64,000 bases of DNA from Bosea sp. Tri-49 (GTDB taxonomy: Bacteria; Pseudomonadota; Alphaproteobacteria; Rhizobiales; Beijerinckiaceae), in NCBI RefSeq assembly GCF_003952665.1, contig NZ_CP017946.1, positions 4,731,001 to 4,795,000 of the forward strand, given 5' to 3'. This document shows, piece by piece, positions 54,270-62,946 of this stretch. A program made the position numbers and the translations under genes. Positions within the stretch are counted from its first letter, which is position 1, and every line of letters starts with the position of its first letter. Below the pieces are notes generated by a model. That model was not told where the DNA came from. It made no database searches and saw nothing but the letters and a program-made list of their open reading frames with translations.

Positions 54270-55820
54270 TCAGTTCGCCAGCGTCACTTCCCACATGCGC
54301 AGCTTCGACTGCCACGGCTTGAAGCCCTGGACGCGCTTGGCGTGAGCGATGATGTCGAGGCCGTTGAAGGCGAAGATCATCGGGACTTCGTCGATGACAC
54401 GCTTGTGCAGCTCGTCGACGATCTTCTGGCGTTCGGCCCGGTCGGAGGTCACGTAGAGCTTATCGATCTGCTTTTGCGCCTCCGGATTGTCCCAGGCCTT
54501 GCGCGGCTGCTTGTCCTTCGGTCCCGAGAACTGCTCGAAGGCGATCGCCGGGTCGAAGCGGGCCGAGAAGGAGAAGGACTGCATCTGGTAGTTGCCCTTG
54601 TTGAAGCGGTCGAGCTGGGTCGCCCAGTCGAGCACCTCGATCTCCGCGTTGACGCCGACGGCCTGCAGCATCTGCTGCGCCACCACCGCGGCTGGGAAGC
54701 TCGGAACGACCGGACGCTTGTTGGCGAGGATGATGATCTTCTCGCCCTTGTAGCCGGCCTCCTGCAGCAGCTTCTTGGCGTGGGCCGCATCGTAGCTGTG
54801 GCCCTTCTTCTCGACCTCGCCGAAATAGCTCGAGCCGGAGTAGATCGGCGAGGTGTTGGGTTTGCCGAGGTCGTTGTAGAAGGATGCGACGATCTCATCC
54901 ATGTCGAGAGAAGCGGCGATCGCCTGGCGCAGCTTCTGGTTGCCCATGACCGCATCCTTGGTCTGGATCAGGAAGACGTGGCGGACGGCGTTCGGCTCAA
55001 CCGCGACGGCAAGCTTCGGGTTCTTCCGCAACTCGACGGCGTCGCTTGGCAGGATATCAGCCATATCCAGCGCGCCTGAGACCAGGCCGGCCTTGACCGT
55101 CGCTGGGTCTTTGACGATCAGGAATTTCACGTCCTTGAGCAGCGGCCGCTTGGAGCCGACATAGCCATCGCGTTGACTGCCCGATGGCGATTTGTAGCCC
55201 TCGAAGGCGGTCATGGTGAAATACTCGCCGCGCTTCCATTCGCCGAACTTATAGGGGCCGGTGCCGATCGGCTTGTCCCAGGACCCGTCGGCCTTGACCG
55301 AATCCTTGTGCAGGATCGCGGTCATGGCGCAGTCGGTGCGGGCGAGCGTGTCGAGGAAGAGCGCGTTGGGCTTCTCGATCTGCATCACCACGGTGCGCGC
55401 GTCGGGCGCCGTCACGGACTCGACCTTGAGGCCGGAGCGGCCGTCGAATTCCGAAGTGCAGCGCCAGTCGGTCTTGGCGTCCATGTAGCGGGTCCAGTTC
55501 CACAGCACGTCGGCCGAGGAGAGCTCGGCGCCGTTGTGGAACTTCACGCCCTGGCGCAGCGTGAAGGTGTAGGTCTTGCCGTCGGCGGAGAGATCGACCT
55601 TCTCGGCCAGAAGCGGCGTCGCGACGCCGCCCTCATTGTAGCCGACGAGGCCTTCGACCAGCTGCAGCGCGAAATCGTCGGTGTTGTCGTCGCGGTTGAC
55701 GCCGGGATTGTTGCTGCGGATATCGGCGGCGACCGCAACGGTGATGGATTGGGCCATGGCCGGCGCGGCGAGCGCGGCGGTAGCGATGAGAGCGGCGGCC
55801 GGCGCAAAAAGATACTTCAT
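54270..55820 (-). CDS. Peptide ABC transporter substrate-binding protein, paralogue 1
   Basis: 516-residue SBP family 5 protein. A Sec signal (MKYLFAPAAALIATAALAA) ends near PAMAQ. The mature start SITVAVAADIRSNNPGVNRD and the later LRQGVKFHNGAELSSADV are shared with the proteins encoded at 55884 and 59150, as is the closing WEVTLAN. It is the binding protein nearest the permeases. Ligands of this subgroup are not known; the neighbouring hydrolases suggest peptides or N-acyl compounds. Confidence 0.92.
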   Translation of the reverse strand: MKYLFAPAAALIATAALAAPAMAQSITVAVAADIRSNNPGVNRDDNTDDFALQLVEGLVGYNEGGVATPLLAEKVDLSADGKTYTFTLRQGVKFHNGAELSSADVLWNWTRYMDAKTDWRCTSEFDGRSGLKVESVTAPDARTVVMQIEKPNALFLDTLARTDCAMTAILHKDSVKADGSWDKPIGTGPYKFGEWKRGEYFTMTAFEGYKSPSGSQRDGYVGSKRPLLKDVKFLIVKDPATVKAGLVSGALDMADILPSDAVELRKNPKLAVAVEPNAVRHVFLIQTKDAVMGNQKLRQAIAASLDMDEIVASFYNDLGKPNTSPIYSGSSYFGEVEKKGHSYDAAHAKKLLQEAGYKGEKIIILANKRPVVPSFPAAVVAQQMLQAVGVNAEIEVLDWATQLDRFNKGNYQMQSFSFSARFDPAIAFEQFSGPKDKQPRKAWDNPEAQKQIDKLYVTSDRAERQKIVDELHKRVIDEVPMIFAFNGLDIIAHAKRVQGFKPWQSKLRMWEVTLAN

Positions 55821-55883
55821 CTCGGTCCCCTGTCGTTTTTTCGTTTGTCGTTGTGATCGTCAGGCCGCCGCGTCCGCGACGGT

Positions 55884-57428
55884 TCAATTGGCGAGGCTGA
55901 CCTCCCAGAGCCGCGGCTTCCCGGCAACCCAGGGCGCGAAGCCGCTTAGCCGCTTGGAGACGGCGGACGTGTCGACCTGGTTGTAGAGGAAGATCAGCGG
56001 CGCATCGGCCAGCATCAGCTTGTGCAGCTCGTCGAACAGCTTCTGGCGTTCGCCCTCATCGGCGGTGATGGTCGCCTTCTCGATCAGCTCGTCGGCGCGC
56101 CGGCTGTCCCAGGCCTTGGACGGGTAGGTGTCCTTGGGGCCGCTGAACTGGTTGTAGCTCTGGGCCGGATCGATGCGGGCGGAATAGCTGAAGGACATCA
56201 TCTGGTAGTTGCCCTTGCTGTAGCGGTCGAGCTGCGTCGCCCATTCCAGCACTTCGATCTCGCTGTTGATGCCGGCTGCCTGCAGCATGGCCTGTGCCAT
56301 GATCGCGACCGGGAAGCTCGGCACGGTCGAGCGCTTGTTGGCGATCAGCTTGATCGTCTGGCCCTTGTAGCCGGCCTCTGAGAGCAGCGTCTTCACGCGC
56401 GCCGGGTCGTGGCGGTAACGCTGGCGCTGGACCTCGCTGTAATAGGGTGAGCTGACATAGACCGCGGAGTTGTTGGTGTTGCCGAGCTCGTTCGAGGCCT
56501 GAGCGACGAGTTCGTCGAGATCGAGCGCAGCCGCGATCGCCTGGCGCATCCTGACATCGCCGAGCAACGGATCGCGGGTCTGGAGAAGCAAAGCGTGCTT
56601 GGTCGCGCTGGGGGCGCTCAGCACCTGCAGATTCGGGACCTTCCTCATCTCCGGCATGTCGGCATCGGGAATATCCGCGACATGCAGCGCGCCGGAGATC
56701 AGCCCGGCCTTGACGGTCGCGCCGTCGGCGATGGCGAGGAATTTGACCTCCGGCACCAGGGCATTCTTGCGGCCGACATAGCCGTCGCGCTTGTCGCCGG
56801 CCGGCGAGACGTAAGCATCGAAACGCTTCAGCGAGACGAACTCGCCGCGGCGCCAGTCGCCGAGCATGAAGGGGCCGGTGCCGATTGGCTTGTCGAAGGA
56901 GCCGTCCTGCTTCAGCGAGTCCTTATGGATGATGGCGACCATGGCACAGTCGGTGCGCGCCATGGTGTCGAGGAAGAGCGCGCTCGGCTTCTCCAGCGTC
57001 ATCACGAAGGTCGAGGGGTCGGGCGCGGCGACACCGGTCACCTTCATGCCGATGCGGCCGTCGAACTCGCTGCGGCAGCGCCAGTCGGTCTTGGGTTCCA
57101 TGTAGCGGGCCCAGTTCCAGACGACGTCGGCCGAGGTCATCTCGGCGCCGTTGTGGAACTTGACGCCCTTGCGCAGGCTGAACGTGTAGGTCAGCCCGTC
57201 CGCGGAGACGGCGATCTTCTCCGCCAGCAATGGCGCGACCGCGCCGTTCTCGCGATAGCCGACCAAGCCCTCGACCATATGCAGGACGACGGCGTCGGTA
57301 TTGTCGTCGCGGTTGACGCCCGGATTGGTCGAGCGGATGTCGGCATTGAGCGCGACATTGATCGTTTGCGCCGCAGCGGGACTTGCGAGAGCAAGCAGGG
57401 CGAAGGCGGAGGCGAGCTGGCGGTTCAT
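55884..57428 (-). CDS. Peptide ABC transporter substrate-binding protein, paralogue 2
   Basis: 514-residue SBP family 5 protein with Sec signal MNRQLASAFALLALASPAAA. It is closely similar to paralogue 1 along its length: NADIRSTNPGVNRDDNTD, then LRKGVKFHNGAEMTSADVVW, GTGPFMLGDWRRGE and the end LWEVSLAN. The start at 57428 is chosen because the signal peptide begins there, although the frame opens at 57512. It lies 63 bases from paralogue 1, as expected for a tandem duplication. Confidence 0.92.
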   Translation of the reverse strand: MNRQLASAFALLALASPAAAQTINVALNADIRSTNPGVNRDDNTDAVVLHMVEGLVGYRENGAVAPLLAEKIAVSADGLTYTFSLRKGVKFHNGAEMTSADVVWNWARYMEPKTDWRCRSEFDGRIGMKVTGVAAPDPSTFVMTLEKPSALFLDTMARTDCAMVAIIHKDSLKQDGSFDKPIGTGPFMLGDWRRGEFVSLKRFDAYVSPAGDKRDGYVGRKNALVPEVKFLAIADGATVKAGLISGALHVADIPDADMPEMRKVPNLQVLSAPSATKHALLLQTRDPLLGDVRMRQAIAAALDLDELVAQASNELGNTNNSAVYVSSPYYSEVQRQRYRHDPARVKTLLSEAGYKGQTIKLIANKRSTVPSFPVAIMAQAMLQAAGINSEIEVLEWATQLDRYSKGNYQMMSFSYSARIDPAQSYNQFSGPKDTYPSKAWDSRRADELIEKATITADEGERQKLFDELHKLMLADAPLIFLYNQVDTSAVSKRLSGFAPWVAGKPRLWEVSLAN

Positions 57429-57468
57429 TGTCGTTCCCCTCGTTGTCCGTCTTCCCGGTCCTGGCGGG

Positions 57469-58353
57469 TCAGGCCGCCTTGGCCGCGCCGGTGCGGCGCT
57501 TGGCGAGGGCATCCGCGAAGAAGTCCTCCACCCGCGAGACGGCTTTCAGCCCGTCATGCGGCATGTTCGGCACCAGGTCGAAACGCACTGTGATGCCGTG
57601 CTCCTCGAAATTCCGGCGCAAGGTGTCGAGCCGTTCCGGGCGGTTCGCACCGGCATGGTTGGCGTCCGGCATCCAGCTGGCGTTGCCGGGCTGGTGGGTG
57701 ATCTCCCAGGTCTCGAGATCGGCGGCGCCGACGATCATCTGGACCGGGACCTGGCGCATCGCCTCGATATCGGGGGCGGTGCCGAAGAGCTCGGCCATGT
57801 TGCGGGTGCCGACCCACCAGTCGCGGGTCGGGTCGAGCAGGGTCACCGAGCCCGGCGCGCCGATTGAAGCAGCCCAGAGCTTCTTGGGCTGCAGCATCAG
57901 GAAGCGGTGGGTGAAATGGCCGCCGCCGGAATAGCCGAACAAAGCGAAACGGTCGAAGCGCAGGCCGTAATGCTGGGCGACCTCCTCGACCATGGCGAGC
58001 AGGATGTGGTCGTAGCGGACCTCACCCTCGCGCATGTATTTGAAGCCGTTGCGATTGCCGTCGCCCATCACGCCGATCGGGAAGAGCGGGGCGAGGATAA
58101 TGCAGTTGTTCCAGCGGCCGAAGGCCTCGAAGGCGTCGCGATAGCCGGTGAAGCCACGGCCGGTGCCGTGCATGGCGACGACGAGCTCAGGCGCCTGGCC
58201 GCCCTTGCCGAGGCTCTTCGGCACATAGAGGCAATAGCTGAAGCGCGGATCGGCCTTGCAGGCGGTGACCGGGGTCGGACCGAGATCGTAGAGCGCGCGG
58301 GCGATCGCTGCCGCATCGTCCTGCTTGGCCTGGCTTGCGACGGGAGCAGTCAT
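57469..58353 (-). CDS. Alpha/beta hydrolase (poly(3-hydroxyalkanoate) depolymerase/esterase-like)
   Basis: 294-residue alpha/beta-hydrolase without signal peptide. The nucleophile is Ser142 in LFGYSGGGHF, the oxyanion turn is VVAMHGTGRGFTGY, and a late histidine occurs in PNMPHDGLKAV. The fold resembles the feruloyl esterase/PHB depolymerase group, but the substrate is unknown. It is the first gene of the minus-strand operon and is divergent from a GntR gene with a palindrome between them, suggesting it processes the imported compound. Confidence 0.85.
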   Translation of the reverse strand: MTAPVASQAKQDDAAAIARALYDLGPTPVTACKADPRFSYCLYVPKSLGKGGQAPELVVAMHGTGRGFTGYRDAFEAFGRWNNCIILAPLFPIGVMGDGNRNGFKYMREGEVRYDHILLAMVEEVAQHYGLRFDRFALFGYSGGGHFTHRFLMLQPKKLWAASIGAPGSVTLLDPTRDWWVGTRNMAELFGTAPDIEAMRQVPVQMIVGAADLETWEITHQPGNASWMPDANHAGANRPERLDTLRRNFEEHGITVRFDLVPNMPHDGLKAVSRVEDFFADALAKRRTGAAKAA

Positions 58354-58378
58354 GCGGCGTTTCCTGATTGGTTATAAG

Positions 58379-58390
58379 ATTGGCGCCAAT
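58379..58390. promoter_or_regulatory. Candidate GntR operator, perfect palindrome
   Basis: ATTGGCGCCAAT is a perfect 12-base palindrome 25 bases upstream of the hydrolase start, within the 152-base divergent region facing the GntR gene. It is a good operator candidate; nothing else in the gap stands out. Confidence 0.5.
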
Positions 58391-58505
58391 TTTGTTGCAT
58401 GATATGATCGGCGCTGCAAGTCGGATTCAACAGGGGCAGTGTCGGCTGTGCGCGATGCGCTTGAACCTGTTCACAAGCATCGTTGAAATGCTCTAGAGAC
58501 CCATC

Positions 58506-59153
58506 ATGGCCACCCGCCCCAAGACCCAGCGCGCCAAGGGCGAACTCGCCAACGAGATTGCCCGGGCGATCCATGGCCGCGCCTATCGGCCGGGCGAGTG
58601 GCTGCGGCAGATCGATCTCGAAGATGCATTCCAGGCGACGCGCTTCGACGTCCGCGCCGCGCTTGACGAACTCGCGGTGCGCAAGACGATCGAGCATGTG
58701 CCCAATCGCGGCTATCGGGTGGCCGAGATCGATATCGCCACCTATCGCGCGATCCGCGACACCCGCATCATCCTGGAGAGTGCTGCGTCCCGCCTCGTGA
58801 TCGACAGGATGGACGATGACGTGATCGCCAGGCTCGATGCGCTTGCCCATGAATTCAGCGAGGCGGTGCGGAGCGGGACGCGTCCGCAGCAGAGCGAGAT
58901 CAACCGCGCCTTCCATAGCCTGATCTACGCCCATTGCGGCAATCCGGTGCTGGCCGAGACGATCTGGAGCCTGCGCGATCGCTCGCGCGGATCGGCGGTC
59001 ACGGTCTGGGCCTCGCATCAGGCCCTGCTCGCCAGCGACGCCGACCACCATGCCATGGTCGCGGCGATCCGCGCCGGGGACCGCGAGCGCCTCGCGGAAC
59101 TCACCGCCCATCACATCATCAAGGATTTGATAGAGGTTAACGGCGCCGCTTAA
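58506..59153 (+). CDS. GntR family transcriptional regulator (FCD type)
   Basis: 215-residue regulator. Winged helix-turn-helix at about 10-75 (ANEIARAIHGRAYRPGEWLR and RFDVRAALDELAVRKTIEHV), then an FCD domain with EINRAFHSLIYAHCGN and DHHAMVAAIRAGD, where the His residues resemble the metal-binding set. It is divergent from the seven-gene transport operon and convergent with the third binding-protein gene, overlapping it by four bases. It probably represses the transport operon; the ligand is unknown. Confidence 0.9.
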   Translation: MATRPKTQRAKGELANEIARAIHGRAYRPGEWLRQIDLEDAFQATRFDVRAALDELAVRKTIEHVPNRGYRVAEIDIATYRAIRDTRIILESAASRLVIDRMDDDVIARLDALAHEFSEAVRSGTRPQQSEINRAFHSLIYAHCGNPVLAETIWSLRDRSRGSAVTVWASHQALLASDADHHAMVAAIRAGDRERLAELTAHHIIKDLIEVNGAA

Positions 59154-60709
59154 TCCGCGACTGTGACCTCCCAGAGCCGCGGCTTCGACAGGATCGAGGA
59201 TTTGTAGCCCTTGATCCGCTTGCCATAGGCGCCAGCGTCGATGCCGTTATAGAGCATCACCATCGGCACCTCGGTGATGAAGCGCTGGTGCAGTTCGTCG
59301 AACAGCTTCTGGCGCTCGGCCTTGTCCGAGACGACCATCGACTTGTCGAGCAGCGCCTGCGCCTCGGGATTATCCCAGACCTTGCGCGGCTGGGTCGCCT
59401 TCGGGCCGGTCACGGATTCGAACGACAGCGCGGGATCGAGCCTTGCCGAATAGGGGAAGGCCTGGAGCTGGTAATTGCCCTTGGAATAGCGGTCGAGCTG
59501 CGTCGCCCATTCGAGCACCTCGATCTGGACGTTGATGCCGGCGGCCTGCAGCATCTGCTGCGAGACCACGGCGGCGTCGAAGCTCTGCGGGTAGCGCTTG
59601 TTGGCGAGCATCACCAAGGGTTCGCCCTTGTAGCCGGCTTCCGCGAGCAGCTTCTTCGCGGCGGCGAGGTCGTGCTTGTAACCCTTGGCCTGGACCGCAT
59701 CGTAATAGGACGACAGCGCCGGCACGATCGAGTTGTTGCGCTTGCCGAGCCCGTCGGTGACCTGCGCAACCAGCTCCTCGGTGTCGATCGCCGCTGCGAT
59801 CGCCTGGCGCAGCTTGACGTTGGCGAGGAGCGGATCGCGGGTCTGCAGGAGAATGCCGACCAGGCCCATATTCTGCGAGATTGAAAGCTCGACGCGCTTG
59901 TCCTTTTTGAGTTCCTTGACCTCGGCATTGGCGACGTCGGGGACGATGTCGATATCGCCGCGCAGCAGCGCCGCCTTGGCGGTCGCGCCGTCCGGGATGA
60001 CCATGAAGCGAACTTCGTCGACGAGTGGGCGCTTGCCGCCGGTATAGCCGTCCGGCGCGCCGGGCAGGCTGGCATAGGCCTCGTTGCGCGTCAGGCGGAC
60101 GAACTCGCCGCGCTTCCATTCGGTGAGCTTGTAAGGGCCGGTGCCGATCGGCTTGTCGAAGGAGCCGTCGGCCTTGAGCGAATCCTTATGCAGGATCGCG
60201 GTCATCGCGCAGTCGGTGCGGGCGATGTTGGCGAGGAAGAGCGAGCTCGGCTTGTCGAGCTTGAAGACGACAGTCGCCGGATCGGGCGCAGTGACCTCCT
60301 CGACCTTGGCGCGGCCGCGGCCGTCGAACTCCGACAGGCAGCGCCAGTCGATCTTCGGGTCGATATAGCGGTTCCAGCTCCAGACCACGTCGGCGGAGGT
60401 GAGCTCGGCGCCGTTGTGGAACTTCACACCCTTGCGCAGGGTGAATGTGTAGCTCAGCCCATCCGGCGAGACCGCGACCTTCTCAGCCAGAAGCGGCTTG
60501 ACCTCGGAGTCCTCGCCATAGGCGACGAGGCCCTCGACGATGTGCAGGACGACCGAGTCGGTGTTGTCGTCGCGGTTGACGCCGGGATTGATGCTGCGGA
60601 TGTCGGCATTGAGGTGCACCCGCAGCGTTGCGGCCGCGGCCGGCAAGGCGGCGGCGGTCGCAAGACCCAATCCGGCGAGGGCGAGGGAAAGGCGGCGTCG
60701 GCTGTGCAT
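59150..60709 (-). CDS. Peptide ABC transporter substrate-binding protein, paralogue 3
   Basis: 519-residue SBP family 5 protein, the third member of the local paralogue group. The signal is MHSRRRLSLALAGLGLATAA, ending near PAAAA. Shared marks are NADIRSINPGVNRDDNTD, LRKGVKFHNGAELTSADVVW and the end PRLWEVTVAD. It is separated from paralogues 1 and 2 by the GntR gene and hydrolase. It lies 52 bases after the C45 hydrolase gene, so its ligand may be the substrate of that enzyme. No permeases are encoded with it. Confidence 0.92.
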   Translation of the reverse strand: MHSRRRLSLALAGLGLATAAALPAAAATLRVHLNADIRSINPGVNRDDNTDSVVLHIVEGLVAYGEDSEVKPLLAEKVAVSPDGLSYTFTLRKGVKFHNGAELTSADVVWSWNRYIDPKIDWRCLSEFDGRGRAKVEEVTAPDPATVVFKLDKPSSLFLANIARTDCAMTAILHKDSLKADGSFDKPIGTGPYKLTEWKRGEFVRLTRNEAYASLPGAPDGYTGGKRPLVDEVRFMVIPDGATAKAALLRGDIDIVPDVANAEVKELKKDKRVELSISQNMGLVGILLQTRDPLLANVKLRQAIAAAIDTEELVAQVTDGLGKRNNSIVPALSSYYDAVQAKGYKHDLAAAKKLLAEAGYKGEPLVMLANKRYPQSFDAAVVSQQMLQAAGINVQIEVLEWATQLDRYSKGNYQLQAFPYSARLDPALSFESVTGPKATQPRKVWDNPEAQALLDKSMVVSDKAERQKLFDELHQRFITEVPMVMLYNGIDAGAYGKRIKGYKSSILSKPRLWEVTVAD

Positions 60710-60761
60710 CGGCTGGTTCCCCTTGTCTTATGGTTTTGGCTTGGATGCTGTCGTTGCCGCC

Positions 60762-61904
60762 TTATTCGGCGGCTTGCGCCAGCGTCATTGGTTCGTCGGT
60801 GAGGCTGTAGCGGGTGAAAATGCGGTTGAGGGCTGGCAGCGGCGCGACTTCCATCGTGCCCTTGGCCGGCTGCATGATCACCATCGAGACGGTGGCCGAG
60901 AGATTGCCGGTATCGTTCGGCCGCGGCGGCCGGCAGACCGAATGCGGGGTCAGGAAATCGTCGAAGAAGGCTTCTTTCAGATCATCGACCGTGAGCTTGC
61001 GGCCGGCGTCGTTCAGCAGCTTCCGGACGCGCCAGTCGCGGTAGAAGCTCTCGGGCACGCGCGGGGTGCCGGTGTCGGTGATCTTGGTCAGCGCGACCTG
61101 TCCGACCCAATGGTTGGCGTGAACGATCAGCCCGTCCTCGGGATAGAGCGGGAAGGCGGCGTCGGGCGCGCACTCGAAGTCGATGCCGAAGCCGGCGACG
61201 GTCGAGAGCATCATGTTGTTCGAGCAGGCCTTTGGAGTCGTCGCGACCGCCTTGATCGCGAAGGCGAAATGCTCCTGCTCCAGCACCTTGCGGCGGATCA
61301 AGGCGAGCGGCACACCAACTTGCGTGAAGTCGCGCTCGCTTTCGAGATAATTGGCGGTGATCGAGATGCCGGCCGCATTCATGCCGCAGCGGGCAAGGCC
61401 GCCGGCCTCGACGAAGGTCAGGAAATCCGGGCCGTCGTCGCGGCGTACGCGCAGCACGATCGCCGTCTCCGCGCATTCGGCCTTCCAGTCCCAGTTCTGG
61501 CCGTGGATCAATTCGCCCGAGGCGCTGCGCTCGGGCAGGATGATCGCGCCGGTGCAGCCGTCGTCGAGCTCTTCCTCCGCCCCGACCGGCTTGCTCTTTT
61601 CCAGCTTGGCCTTGGCGATCACCTCGGTGCGGGCATTGATCATGATGACGTCTTCGAGCGCGACCCCGGCACCATCCGCGATGCCGCGCATCTCCTCGAT
61701 GTAATGCTTACCGAAGGCCTCGATCTCGCGGGCGAATTCGCCGATCAGTCGCGACTTTGCGGCGGTGTCATAGCCGAGCTCGCCGAGCTGGCTGCCATAA
61801 AGCTCGATCGAGCGCTTGACGCGCTTGGGGACCGCCTGACCATGCTGGCGACCGCGCTCATAGGGCGTGCCCGAGACATCGACGAAGGGAAAGGGCTCGA
61901 CCAT
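60762..61904 (-). CDS. C45 family autoproteolytic acyltransferase/hydrolase
   Basis: 380-residue Ntn hydrolase like the penicillin acyltransferase (AAT) family. The autocleavage and nucleophile site is Gly116-Cys117 in LDDGCTGAIIL; after cleavage Cys117 becomes the N-terminus of the beta chain. GQNWDWK and GMNAAGISITAN are family blocks. The start at 61904 has GGAGATCC upstream and fits the opening MVEPFPFVDVSGTPYERG; a start at 61958 would put the operator inside the gene. It has no signal peptide, so it hydrolyses an amide such as an N-acyl amino acid or peptide in the cytoplasm. Confidence 0.85.
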   Translation of the reverse strand: MVEPFPFVDVSGTPYERGRQHGQAVPKRVKRSIELYGSQLGELGYDTAAKSRLIGEFAREIEAFGKHYIEEMRGIADGAGVALEDVIMINARTEVIAKAKLEKSKPVGAEEELDDGCTGAIILPERSASGELIHGQNWDWKAECAETAIVLRVRRDDGPDFLTFVEAGGLARCGMNAAGISITANYLESERDFTQVGVPLALIRRKVLEQEHFAFAIKAVATTPKACSNNMMLSTVAGFGIDFECAPDAAFPLYPEDGLIVHANHWVGQVALTKITDTGTPRVPESFYRDWRVRKLLNDAGRKLTVDDLKEAFFDDFLTPHSVCRPPRPNDTGNLSATVSMVIMQPAKGTMEVAPLPALNRIFTRYSLTDEPMTLAQAAE

Positions 61905-61948
61905 GACCGGATCTCCGCGGTTCGCGCTGGCGCTGTGTCTGGCTATAA

Positions 61949-61973
61949 TGTATTTCATTTTGAACTAAGACAA
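61949..61973. promoter_or_regulatory. Candidate operator, site 1 of a shared 25-base motif
   Basis: Read on the minus strand, TTGTCTT-N8-TGAAATACA spans 25 bases between the C45 hydrolase and the GntR gene. It resembles the site at 62891-62915 in length and at both half-sites. It is an imperfect dyad of TGTCTT/AAATACA. Confidence 0.5.
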
Positions 61974-61987
61974 TCAAGAGCCTTTCG

Positions 61988-62869
61988 ATGACGCCGCCGA
62001 CACGATTGCAGCAGGAGATCGCCGAGCGGATTCTTCGCATGGTCCGCGAGGATGGGCTCGAAGCGGGCGCCTGGCTCAACGAGAACAGCGCGGCGCGGCG
62101 CCTCAACGTCTCGCGCACGCCAGTGCGGGCCGCGATAGATCATCTCGCCCGGCAGGGGCTGGTGCGCCGGCATCCGAACAAGGGCGTCGAGCTGCTCAGC
62201 GCGCCCGAAGCGTCTGCCGACCCCGGCGCGAGCACCGATGCGACCGAGTTTACCATGGTCAAGGTGGCGCAGGACCGCCATGGCGGGCGCCTGCCCGACG
62301 AGATCTCCGAGCTCGAACTGATGCGGCGCTATGAGCTCGGCCGGCCAGAGGTGCAGCGCCTGATGGCGCGGCTCGCCGATCTCGACATGGTCGAGCGCAA
62401 GCGCGGCTATGGCTGGCGTTTCCTGCATGAGGCGCGCGATCAGTCGGCCCATGACGAGCGCTACCGCTTCCGCCTGCTCATCGAGCCGATGGTCTTCCTC
62501 GAGCCCGGCTTTTCGCTCGACCAAGACTGGATCGACGAGATGCGGGCCCGGCACGAGCTGACCTTGTCGCTGCCCTGGAAGGAAAGCTCGGCGATCGGCT
62601 TCTACGAGATGAACGCCGATTTCCACGAGGGACTGGCGGCGGCCTCGGGCAACCGCTTCATCCACTCCGCCATACGCCGGCAGAACCAGATGCGCCGGCT
62701 CTCCAACTATGACTGGACCTATGGCTATGAGCGCGTCGTGGTGAACAGTCGCGAGCACTTGCAGATGCTCGCGACGATTGAGGCCGGCGACTATCAGCTC
62801 GCCAGCGCCCTGATGCGCAGCCATCTCCAGCGCGCGATGCAGCTGCGCCGGCCGGATGGGCTTGACTGA
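61988..62869 (+). CDS. GntR family regulator with two winged-helix segments
   Basis: 293-residue regulator, longer than the usual 220-250 of its family. Residues 6-70 are a GntR winged helix-turn-helix (AARRLNVSRTPVRAAIDHLA). Residues 86-146 look like a second winged helix (LPDEISELELMRRYELGRPE, then LADLDMVERKRGYGWRFL). Residues 150-293 form an FCD-like effector domain (MNADFHEGLAAASGN and SREHLQMLATIEAGD). It lies between two 25-base operator-like sites and is divergent from the C45 hydrolase operon. It probably controls both that operon and the downstream aminotransferase. Confidence 0.85.
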   Translation: MTPPTRLQQEIAERILRMVREDGLEAGAWLNENSAARRLNVSRTPVRAAIDHLARQGLVRRHPNKGVELLSAPEASADPGASTDATEFTMVKVAQDRHGGRLPDEISELELMRRYELGRPEVQRLMARLADLDMVERKRGYGWRFLHEARDQSAHDERYRFRLLIEPMVFLEPGFSLDQDWIDEMRARHELTLSLPWKESSAIGFYEMNADFHEGLAAASGNRFIHSAIRRQNQMRRLSNYDWTYGYERVVVNSREHLQMLATIEAGDYQLASALMRSHLQRAMQLRRPDGLD

Positions 62870-62890
62870 GATTGCTCGGCAATCCCACTA

Positions 62891-62915
62891 TTGTCTTTTG
62901 AGATTAAGAAAGACA
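62891..62915. promoter_or_regulatory. Candidate operator, site 2 of a shared 25-base motif
   Basis: TGTCTTT-N10-AAAGACA at 62892-62915 is a perfect inverted repeat in the 77-base gap between the GntR gene and the aminotransferase gene. It matches site 1 at 61949-61973 in size, spacing and half-site sequence. Confidence 0.55.
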
Positions 62916-62946
62916 TCATGTGGCGATCTAGAGCGAGGACCCGCCG

